From the NCBI GenBank assembly GCA_023433265.1, contig JAEZDR010000143.1, positions 1 to 11,461 on the forward strand: a DNA stretch of 11,461 nucleotides. The letters are read 5' to 3'. The notes under the pieces were generated by a model, which ran no database searches, was not told the DNA's origin, and was given only the letters and a program-made list of their open reading frames with translations. Every line of letters begins with the position of its first letter. The first letter of the stretch is position 1. A program made the position numbers and the translations under genes. This DNA comes from Bacteroidota bacterium (GTDB lineage Bacteria; Bacteroidota; Bacteroidia; Chitinophagales; Chitinophagaceae). This document shows, piece by piece, positions 6,170-11,461 of this stretch.

Positions 6170-8580
6170 GCTTTACGAATTTCTGCGTTCAATTCTTTTT
6201 CGAACTGCTGCATCAGCTTTTGCATCATGCTGTCAATCTCTTTATCGGTAAGCGTTTTTTCTTCGTCCTGGAAGGTAAAGTTAAGTGCCACCGATTTCTT
6301 GCCTTCGCCCAGCTTAGGATTTTCAAACACATCAAAAAGCCGGGTTTCCCTAAGCTTGTTAAGCCGTGTTGCTGCAACAGCCCGTTCTACCTGCATGTAA
6401 GTTATAGCTTTATCTACAACCATTGCTATATCTCTTTCCACGGCCGGGTATCGTGATATTTCGGTATAACGCGTAGTTAATGACCCTGCATGCTTAACCA
6501 ATGGCAACATCAATAGGTCCACAAAATAAACAGGCTGCCTGATGTCGAACTGACGAAGCCTTGCGGCAGGGACCGCCTGTATGCTACCGAGGTGTTTTTT
6601 ATCAGCCTTAAACGAAATTGTATGACCATCTTCTTCCGCCTGGAAATTGATTTTCCTAAAGCCCAGCGAATAGAGCAAGGCTTCTACCACACCTTTTACA
6701 TAATAAAAGTCAACCGGCTTTTGTTTCCCGTTCCAGCTTACAGGTGATGCTGCCCCCGATAAATATATAGCGAGGTGTTCAAACTCATGGTATGCCCCTT
6801 CGCGTTGCTCGTAAATTTTGCCTATTTCAAAAAAGGATAGGTTATCGTTTTTACGATTGATGTTGAATGCCACAGCTTCCAGTCCGGTCTCTAACATAGA
6901 AGGCCTCATAACATCAAGGTGACTGCTGAGACTGTTCAACATCCTAACAAGACTACCTTGCTGCGTCTCAGGATAATATTTACTGTTTGTGATTGAGTTT
7001 GTAAATATTTCCATGAAGCCTTTGCTCTCCAGCCAGGCAGCAATGCGTTCCTTCACAACTTCCTTCGTGGCGAGGGGATTGATAGCCGGCGACATGGTAA
7101 CCTCTGATGGAACGGCTATGTTGTCGAGGCCGTCTATCCTGATGATTTCTTCTACCACATCTGCAGGTACGCTGACGTCGGTTTTGTGAAAAGGAACCTT
7201 TACCACAACACTCTCCTCATCTTCATAAGCAATTTCAAACTTCAGGTTTCTCAATATTTTCTTTATAGCGTCCGCACTGTATTGCTTGCCTGTGAGGCGG
7301 TATAAATAAGCGTAGGATAACTTAATCTCTTTCCTCGGTTGAGGTGAGGGATACACATCTATCACATCGCTGCTAACGGCGCCACCTGCTACCTGAACAA
7401 TCAATGCAGCCGCGCGCTTAAGCACATCCACCGTGGTTGAAATGTCAACGCCTTTCTCAAACCGGATAGCTGCTTCGGTACGCAGTTCATGGTGCAATGA
7501 TGTCCTTCGCGTATAAATGCTATCAAACCTTGCGCTTTCCAGGAAGATGGCTGTAGTAGTGTCTTTTACGCCACTTCCTATACCCCCGAAAACTCCAGCT
7601 ATACACATCGGCCCCGTAGCATTGCAGATCATGAGATCTGTCGCAGTCAGCTTTCTTTCCTTGCCATCCAGCGTCGTAAACACAGTATTAGCCGCCAATG
7701 TCTTTACCTTAATCTCATTTCCCGTGATGGCGGCTACATCAAAAGCATGCAGGGGCTGACCTGTTTCGTGCAGGATGTAGTTAGTGATGTCTACAATATT
7801 ATTGATGGGCCGTTGCCCGATTGCTTCTAACCTGTTCTTTAACCAATGCGGCGATTCTTTTACAGTCACTCCCGAAAGAGTAAGGCCCGCATAGCGCTGG
7901 CATGCAGCCTGGTTTTCAACCTCCACTGTTACCGGCATACTGGTATCGGCAGGAGGAGCAGGAAAAGCATCAAGCTTTACCTCGTAATCACTATTGTTGT
8001 GATGATTGTAATAGGCTACTACGTCTCTTGCAACTCCCAGGTGGCTCATTGCATCCATTCGATTGGGTGTAAGCCCAATTTCAAACACCCAGTCTTCATA
8101 AACATTGAAGTAACCTGATGCAGGCATGCCTGCTGTTAAGCTTCCAGGCAGTACCATGATGCCTGCATGGCTTTGGCCGAGGCCGAGTTCGTCTTCGGCG
8201 CATATCATGCCGTGGCTTTCCTCGCCCCTTATTTTGGCAACCTTCATGGTGAGAGGCTCGCCCCCGTTAGGATAGATTGTGGTTCCAACCGTAGCAACCG
8301 CAACCGTTTGACCAGCCTCAACATTTGGTGCACCGCACACAATGTTCAGTGGTTCAGGCGCGCCCACATCTACCTTTGTGAGGCGTAACTTATCCGCATT
8401 AGGGTGTTGTTTCGCCTCCAAAACCTTCCCTATAACCACTCCTTTCAATCCGCCTTTGATTGTTTCAAACTTCTCCAGCGCTTCCACCTCCAATCCTATT
8501 GAAGTAAGAATATGCGACAGCGCTTCCGGTTCAAGTTGAAAGGGCAGGTATTCACTCAGCCATTTATAGGAAATCTTCAT
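6166..8580 (-). CDS. pheT: Phenylalanine--tRNA ligase beta subunit
   Basis: This is the 804-residue beta chain of the (alpha-beta)2 phenylalanyl-tRNA synthetase, which charges tRNA-Phe in the cytoplasm. The domain order is complete. Residues 1-40 are the N-terminal domain. About 42-155 is an EMAP-like tRNA-binding OB fold (VVIGKVLEAKQHPNADKLRL, then VCGAPNV and GMICAEDELGL). About 215-390 is the B3/B4 editing domain (NNIVDITNYILHETGQPLHAFD, GVFGG, RFEKGVD). About 412-487 is B5, ending in VEEIIRIDGLDNI. About 495-690 is the inactive synthetase-like core (VMRPSMLETGL, SFFEIGKIYE). About 708-804 is the FDX-ACB anticodon-binding domain (ISRYPAVERDIAMVV). Length is normal for Bacteroidota. The alpha subunit gene pheS is not adjacent, so the two subunits come from separate loci. 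Transcription probably starts at a -7 box 18 nt upstream, just past the tsf terminator. Confidence 0.98.
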   Translation of the reverse strand: MKISYKWLSEYLPFQLEPEALSHILTSIGLEVEALEKFETIKGGLKGVVIGKVLEAKQHPNADKLRLTKVDVGAPEPLNIVCGAPNVEAGQTVAVATVGTTIYPNGGEPLTMKVAKIRGEESHGMICAEDELGLGQSHAGIMVLPGSLTAGMPASGYFNVYEDWVFEIGLTPNRMDAMSHLGVARDVVAYYNHHNNSDYEVKLDAFPAPPADTSMPVTVEVENQAACQRYAGLTLSGVTVKESPHWLKNRLEAIGQRPINNIVDITNYILHETGQPLHAFDVAAITGNEIKVKTLAANTVFTTLDGKERKLTATDLMICNATGPMCIAGVFGGIGSGVKDTTTAIFLESARFDSIYTRRTSLHHELRTEAAIRFEKGVDISTTVDVLKRAAALIVQVAGGAVSSDVIDVYPSPQPRKEIKLSYAYLYRLTGKQYSADAIKKILRNLKFEIAYEDEESVVVKVPFHKTDVSVPADVVEEIIRIDGLDNIAVPSEVTMSPAINPLATKEVVKERIAAWLESKGFMEIFTNSITNSKYYPETQQGSLVRMLNSLSSHLDVMRPSMLETGLEAVAFNINRKNDNLSFFEIGKIYEQREGAYHEFEHLAIYLSGAASPVSWNGKQKPVDFYYVKGVVEALLYSLGFRKINFQAEEDGHTISFKADKKHLGSIQAVPAARLRQFDIRQPVYFVDLLMLPLVKHAGSLTTRYTEISRYPAVERDIAMVVDKAITYMQVERAVAATRLNKLRETRLFDVFENPKLGEGKKSVALNFTFQDEEKTLTDKEIDSMMQKLMQQFEKELNAEIRKA

Positions 8581-8598
8581 TTATCTGATTGTGTTTTG

Positions 8599-8606
8599 CA
8601 AATATA
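8599..8606 (-). promoter_or_regulatory. Probable -7 element of the pheT operon promoter
   Basis: The minus strand reads TATATTTG, an exact match to the Bacteroidota -7 consensus TAnnTTTG. It ends 18 nt before the pheT ATG. A TTTT at 8628-8631 sits 21 nt further upstream, within the spacing range expected for the -33 element, though it lacks the final G of TTTG. It falls between the tsf terminator and pheT, exactly where a new transcription unit needs a start. A very short leader of about 10 nt is implied, which leaves no room for a T-box or attenuator. Confidence 0.6.
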
Positions 8607-8648
8607 GAGCTAAGGGCTGTGGCTTGGAAAAGCACGCGCAAATGCAAT

Positions 8649-8680
8649 AAAAAAAGAGGCTGCTCTATAAGAACAGCCTC
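8649..8680 (-). terminator. Intrinsic terminator of the rplM-rpsI-rpsB-tsf unit
   Basis: On the minus strand, 11-nt arms at 8680-8670 (GAGGCTGTTCT) and 8666-8656 (AGAGCAGCCTC) flank a 3-nt loop and are followed directly by seven T (8655-8649). Ten pairs are Watson-Crick and one is U-G. Read on the plus strand that same position is a C-A mismatch and no T-tract follows, so the element is built for leftward transcription. It lies 25 nt past the tsf stop codon. Confidence 0.92.
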
Positions 8681-8704
8681 CTGATTATTCTATGAGTTTC
8701 GCAA

Positions 8705-9544
8705 CTATCCTAATGCAACCCTCTTAAATGCTGTAACTTTCAAATCCTTATCTGAATTCTTCAAATACTGCTCAACGGTTTGTCCGCCATCTTTTACGAA
8801 AGGCTGCGCCATCAAGGTATTCTCTTTAAAGAAAGCATTCAGCTTGCCTTCAGCAATTTTCGAAATCATGTCATCGCTCTTACCTGCCATCTTAGGATCA
8901 GCTTTCATTGTGTCAACAACGATATTTCTTTCTCTTTCGATAGTTTCAGCAGGTACGCTATCAGCATCTACTGCCAGCGGGTTCATTGCTGCAATCTGCA
9001 TTGCTACATCTTTACCGGCTTCAGCAGACTCTTTTGATAAACCTACCAATACGCCCATCCTGTAAGCGCCATGGATATAAGAAGCAACGTAAGGAGCTTC
9101 GATTCTTTCAAAACGTGCAATACCAATTTTTTCACCGATAGACGCAAGTTTATCGTTGATGAGGTCCGCTACTTTAGCACCATTCACTGTCGCGTTATTA
9201 AGCTCGTCAACGTTTTTTACGTCGTTAGCCACAGCAGCGTCAGCAATGCCTTGCGCGAAAGCCACGAAATCAGCATTCTTCGATACGAAGTCAGTTTCGC
9301 ATGCAACCGTAACAATGAAACCCACTTTATGGTCTGCGCTTGTTTTAGCAATCACAACACCTTCCTTAGCTTCACGATCGCTTCTTTTTGCTGCTACTTT
9401 CTGGCCTTGCTTACGCAACCAGTCGATAGCGGCTTCAAAGTCACCATTTGTTTCAGTAAGTGCTTTACGGCAATCCATCATGCCGGCGCCTGTTGCCTGG
9501 CGCAGTTTATTAATATCCTGGGCGGAGATTTGTACAGTACTCAT
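8705..9544 (-). CDS. tsf: Translation elongation factor Ts
   Basis: This 279-residue protein is the guanine-nucleotide exchange factor that releases GDP from EF-Tu. Residues 4-41 form the UBA-like N-terminal domain with the classic LRQATGAGMMDCRKAL stretch. The EF-Tu-contacting TDFVSKN motif is at 84-90, where the core starts. The remaining core contains IGEKIGIARFE, YIHGAYRMGVLVGL and DVAMQIAAMNPLAV, and the C-terminus has the QPFVKDGGQTVEQYL element. Length is close to that of E. coli EF-Ts. It is the last gene of the ribosomal unit, 60 nt after rpsB, and is followed by a strong terminator. The rpsB-tsf pairing is near universal in bacteria, which supports both calls. Confidence 0.98.
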   Translation of the reverse strand: MSTVQISAQDINKLRQATGAGMMDCRKALTETNGDFEAAIDWLRKQGQKVAAKRSDREAKEGVVIAKTSADHKVGFIVTVACETDFVSKNADFVAFAQGIADAAVANDVKNVDELNNATVNGAKVADLINDKLASIGEKIGIARFERIEAPYVASYIHGAYRMGVLVGLSKESAEAGKDVAMQIAAMNPLAVDADSVPAETIERERNIVVDTMKADPKMAGKSDDMISKIAEGKLNAFFKENTLMAQPFVKDGGQTVEQYLKNSDKDLKVTAFKRVALG

Positions 9545-9604
9545 TAGTCTTTTTAATTTAATGCCTTAACAAAATAGCTTGAAAACACGGGGGTTGTCGA
9601 AGTA

Positions 9605-10516
9605 TTATCTTCTTGGACCACCCGGCGCGCCACCACCCTGAGGCCTGCGGCTAGCTCCACCTGGCACACGACGCTTTGGCGCGCCTGCTGCACCGGCAGT
9701 TGTTCCTGTACGGGCACCACCGCGGCCACCACGGCCAGCTTCAGCTTCTGCTTCAGCCAATAAACGTTGTGCTTTCCTTTCAGCTTCATTGTCGCTGTCT
9801 TCAACATCATCTTCTTTAGCAGCTTGTCTTTCAGCAAGACCTTCAGCTATTGCAGCAGTGATGTAGTTAGTGATGATAGCAATTGATTTTGTTGCATCAT
9901 CATTGGCAGGAATGGAGAAGTCAACTTTGTTAGGATCGCAGTTCGTATCAACCATACCGAAAGTAGTGATGCCAAGACGCTTAGCTTCAGCCAGTGCAAT
10001 GTGCTCGTGGCCAATGTCTACAATAAACAAAGCAGCCGGAAGACGACCAAGCTGAGCGATACCGCCCAATACTTTTTCCATCTTTTCCCTGTCGCGGCTA
10101 AGTGTAAGACGCTCTTTCTTTGTAAGGCTTTCTGCTACGCCTTCACCAAGCATTTTTTCGATGCTCTGCATCTTCTTCACGCTCTTACGAACAGTGTTGA
10201 AGTTGGTAAGCATACCACCTAACCAGCGTTCAGTGGCAAAAGGCATGTTTACACGCTTAGCACATTCGGTAACGATTTCTTTCGCCTGCTTTTTTGTAGC
10301 AACGAACATGATTTTCTTACCGCTTTTAGCTATTTGTTTCATTGCAGCAGCAGCTTCCTGCAGACCGTCAACAGTTTTATTGAGATCTATGATATGAATA
10401 CCTTTCTTCTCGGCGAAGATGTAAGGCAACATTTTAGGATTCCACTTCTTTTTGAGGTGACCAAAGTGTACACCTGCTTCTAGCAATTGGTGCTGTAAAG
10501 AAGGAGTTTGTTCCAT
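9605..10516 (-). CDS. rpsB: 30S ribosomal protein S2 with acidic linker and Gly/Arg-rich C-terminal tail
   Basis: S2 is a small-subunit protein that binds late in assembly on the back of the 30S, near S1 in species that use S1. Residues 1-228 match the family throughout: LLEAGVHFGHLKKKWNPKM at 11-29, IHIIDLNKT at 40-48, FVATKKQAKE at 71-80, RWLGGMLTNF at 97-106, and the segment ending FGMVDTNCDPN at 186-196. At 303 residues it is about 50 longer than the usual 240-260. The extra part is an acidic stretch (KEDDVEDSDNEAE, 234-246), a short helix (RKAQRLLAEAEAEA, 247-260) and a 43-residue tail (261-303, bases 9608-9736). The tail holds 15 Gly, 9 Arg, 7 Ala and 5 Pro and no acidic residue. The frame is unbroken, so the tail appears genuinely encoded. 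The gene sits 51 nt after rpsI and 60 nt before tsf. Confidence 0.97.
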   Translation of the reverse strand: MEQTPSLQHQLLEAGVHFGHLKKKWNPKMLPYIFAEKKGIHIIDLNKTVDGLQEAAAAMKQIAKSGKKIMFVATKKQAKEIVTECAKRVNMPFATERWLGGMLTNFNTVRKSVKKMQSIEKMLGEGVAESLTKKERLTLSRDREKMEKVLGGIAQLGRLPAALFIVDIGHEHIALAEAKRLGITTFGMVDTNCDPNKVDFSIPANDDATKSIAIITNYITAAIAEGLAERQAAKEDDVEDSDNEAERKAQRLLAEAEAEAGRGGRGGARTGTTAGAAGAPKRRVPGGASRRPQGGGAPGGPRR

Positions 10517-10567
10517 GTTTGATTGATTGTAATGTTCTTTAAATATTGTTTGAACAGCTGCAAGGCA

Positions 10568-10957
10568 TTAACGCTTGCTGAACTGGAAGCTCTTACGTGC
10601 TTTTTTGTGACCGAATTTCTTACGCTCTACGCTTCTTGGATCGCGTTTGAGGTAACCACCTGCTTTAAGTGTTGGCCTTAGCTCAGGATTCACTTCCAGT
10701 AAAGCCCTTGCTATACCGAGCTTAGTAGCTTCAGCTTGTCCTTTTAAACCACCACCGGCAGCATTTACTACAACATCAAACTTTCCGAGGGTTTCGCTTG
10801 CCTTTAAAGGAGCTTCCACTTGGTTTTGCAGATATACTAATGGGAAGTATTCTTTATAATCTTTATCGTTGATAGTTATTTTACCATCGCCTTTGCTTAT
10901 AAACACGCGTGTTACAGCTTCTTTACGGCGACCAACTGCATTTTTTTGCTTTTCCAT
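10568..10957 (-). CDS. rpsI: 30S ribosomal protein S9
   Basis: This 129-residue small-subunit protein reaches with its C-terminal tail towards the anticodon of P-site tRNA. Family features run end to end: GRRKEAVTRVFI at 9-20, GGGLKGQAEATKLGIARAL at 68-86, LKAGGYLKRDPRSVERKKFG at 97-116, and the basic tail KKARKSFQFSKR. The final Lys-Arg, expected to touch P-site tRNA, is present. It follows rplM after 37 nt, the standard L13-S9 pair. Most of that gap is a 7-bp tandem repeat. The start codon has no Shine-Dalgarno; the preceding bases are A-rich (CACATAA before ATG). Confidence 0.98.
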   Translation of the reverse strand: MEKQKNAVGRRKEAVTRVFISKGDGKITINDKDYKEYFPLVYLQNQVEAPLKASETLGKFDVVVNAAGGGLKGQAEATKLGIARALLEVNPELRPTLKAGGYLKRDPRSVERKKFGHKKARKSFQFSKR

Positions 10958-10964
10958 TTATGTG

Positions 10965-10992
10965 TTTGGAATTTGGGATTTGTAATTTGTGT
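10965..10992. repeat. Four tandem 7-bp units (TTTGNNA) in the rplM-rpsI spacer
   Basis: Four consecutive heptamers on the plus strand begin with TTTG and end GAA, GGA, TAA and TGT. They start at 10965, 10972, 10979 and 10986. TTTG is invariant and the other three positions vary. The run fills 28 of the 37 bp between the rplM stop and the rpsI start. On the coding strand it reads as CAAA repeated every seven bases. It may be a simple repeat serving as an A-rich unstructured leader for rpsI; no function is shown. Confidence 0.7.
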
Positions 10993-10994
10993 GC

Positions 10995-11438
10995 TTAGAA
11001 CTTAAGTTCCTTTGGTTGCTGTGCGAAATGAGGATGCTGGTCGCCGGCATACACAAATAATTTCTTAATCATTTTGCGGCCAAGGCGGTTTTTAGGAAGC
11101 ATGCCTTTGATGGCTCTTTCCAGGATAACCTCAGGACGGCGCCTGATGAGGTCCTTAGCTGCTTCTTCTTTTTTACCACCAGGATAACCTGAATAGTTGA
11201 TGTACATCTTGTCTTCGAACTTGTTACCAGTGAATTTTACTTTGTCAGCATTGGTAATAATTACGAAGTCGCCGCAATCAACGTGCGGAGTGTAGTAAGC
11301 TTTGTTCTTACCGCGAAGAATGGCCGCGATACGTGAACTCATACGACCAACGGTTTGATTAGTACCGTCAACAACGTACCAGTTGCGTTGCACGGTAGCC
11401 GCATTCGCATGTTTTGTTGTGAAATGTAATTTGCTCAT
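10995..11438 (-). CDS. rplM: 50S ribosomal protein L13
   Basis: This 147-residue large-subunit protein binds 23S rRNA early in 50S assembly. Diagnostic stretches are RNWYVVDGTNQTVGRMSSRIA at 18-38, LRGKNKAYYTPHVDCGDFVII at 41-61, NADKVKFTGNK at 63-73, and the family signature AIKGMLPKNRLGR at 109-121, followed by LFVYAGDQHPH. Length is standard. It is the first gene of the visible rplM-rpsI-rpsB-tsf unit. Only 23 bp upstream of its ATG are in the window, so its promoter and any autoregulatory leader cannot be judged. The immediate upstream bases on the coding strand are A/T-rich with a GGA 14 nt before the ATG, not a convincing ribosome binding site. Confidence 0.98.
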   Translation of the reverse strand: MSKLHFTTKHANAATVQRNWYVVDGTNQTVGRMSSRIAAILRGKNKAYYTPHVDCGDFVIITNADKVKFTGNKFEDKMYINYSGYPGGKKEEAAKDLIRRRPEVILERAIKGMLPKNRLGRKMIKKLFVYAGDQHPHFAQQPKELKF

Positions 11439-11461
11439 TTTAAATTGTTTTTCCGGCGCTA

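Noticed and set aside
8120..8133. Perfect 14-bp palindrome GCAGGCATGCCTGC
   Set aside because: It falls inside conserved pheT coding sequence (the Ala-Gly-Met-Pro-Ala stretch), with no sign of a second copy acting as a site; best explained by codon choice.
9071..9569. Long plus-strand open frames (up to 158 codons) opposite tsf
   Set aside because: They lie fully antisense to a perfectly conserved EF-Ts, are rich in Ser, Cys and Phe as expected for antisense of Ala/Lys-rich sequence, and show no recognisable domain.
9553..9837. Alternative minus-strand frame of 94 codons over the end of rpsB
   Set aside because: It runs in a different frame through the Gly/Arg-rich rpsB tail; its composition (Val/Gln-rich) is a by-product of the GC-rich repeats and it has no family match.
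10998..11009. 12-bp palindrome GAACTTAAGTTC at the end of rplM
   Set aside because: It encodes the normal Glu-Leu-Lys-Phe end of L13 and has no loop or T-tract, so it is neither a terminator nor a clear operator.
1..11461. Search for CRISPR arrays, insertion sequences, tRNA genes, phage or defence genes
   Set aside because: I saw no regularly spaced direct repeats, terminal inverted repeats with a transposase, cloverleaf sequences or defence-type domains by eye; the region reads as conserved core genome.

Overview
This window looks like core chromosome of a member of the Bacteroidota, most likely from the Chitinophagaceae or a near relative (the phylum is well supported, the family is inference). 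The evidence is a type IX secretion (T9SS) type-B C-terminal domain on a large secreted protein, a BamA of the Bacteroidota type with an insertion in the third POTRA domain, the gene string pheT / small coiled-coil protein / zapA, start codons preceded by A-rich sequence with no clear Shine-Dalgarno, and promoter -7 elements of the form TAnnTTTG.

Layout. On the minus strand at the left end is the N-terminal part of bamA (signal peptide, five POTRA domains and the first barrel strands), cut by the window edge. Upstream of it and in the same direction is uppS, which makes undecaprenyl diphosphate, the lipid carrier for envelope polysaccharides. A 324-bp divergent intergenic region follows. Next is a plus-strand two-gene unit: a 773-residue secreted multidomain protein (choice-of-anchor L domain, Calx-beta-like domain, four Ig/PKD-like modules, T9SS C-terminal domain), and 1 nt later a small exported DUF6265-type protein. 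Its 3' end overlaps the 3' end of zapA by 11 bp on the opposite strand.

From there to the right edge all genes are on the minus strand and form two transcription units. The upstream unit (right side) is rplM-rpsI-rpsB-tsf: ribosomal proteins L13, S9 and S2, then elongation factor Ts. It ends in a strong intrinsic terminator whose stem pairs fully only on the minus strand. The second unit, pheT / coiled-coil gene / zapA, starts just after that terminator from a recognisable Bacteroidota promoter. It joins the beta subunit of phenylalanyl-tRNA synthetase to an FtsZ-ring factor and a possible ZapB-like partner through a 4-nt start-stop overlap and a 5-nt gap.

The window is mostly housekeeping: translation, cell division and envelope biogenesis. 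I see no tRNA, rRNA, CRISPR array, insertion sequence, phage gene or toxin-antitoxin pair, and no clear undescribed system. The points most worth a second look are the Gly/Arg-rich tail on ribosomal protein S2, the coiled-coil gene next to zapA, the tight pairing of a T9SS surface protein with a DUF6265 protein, and a 7-bp tandem repeat filling the rplM-rpsI spacer.
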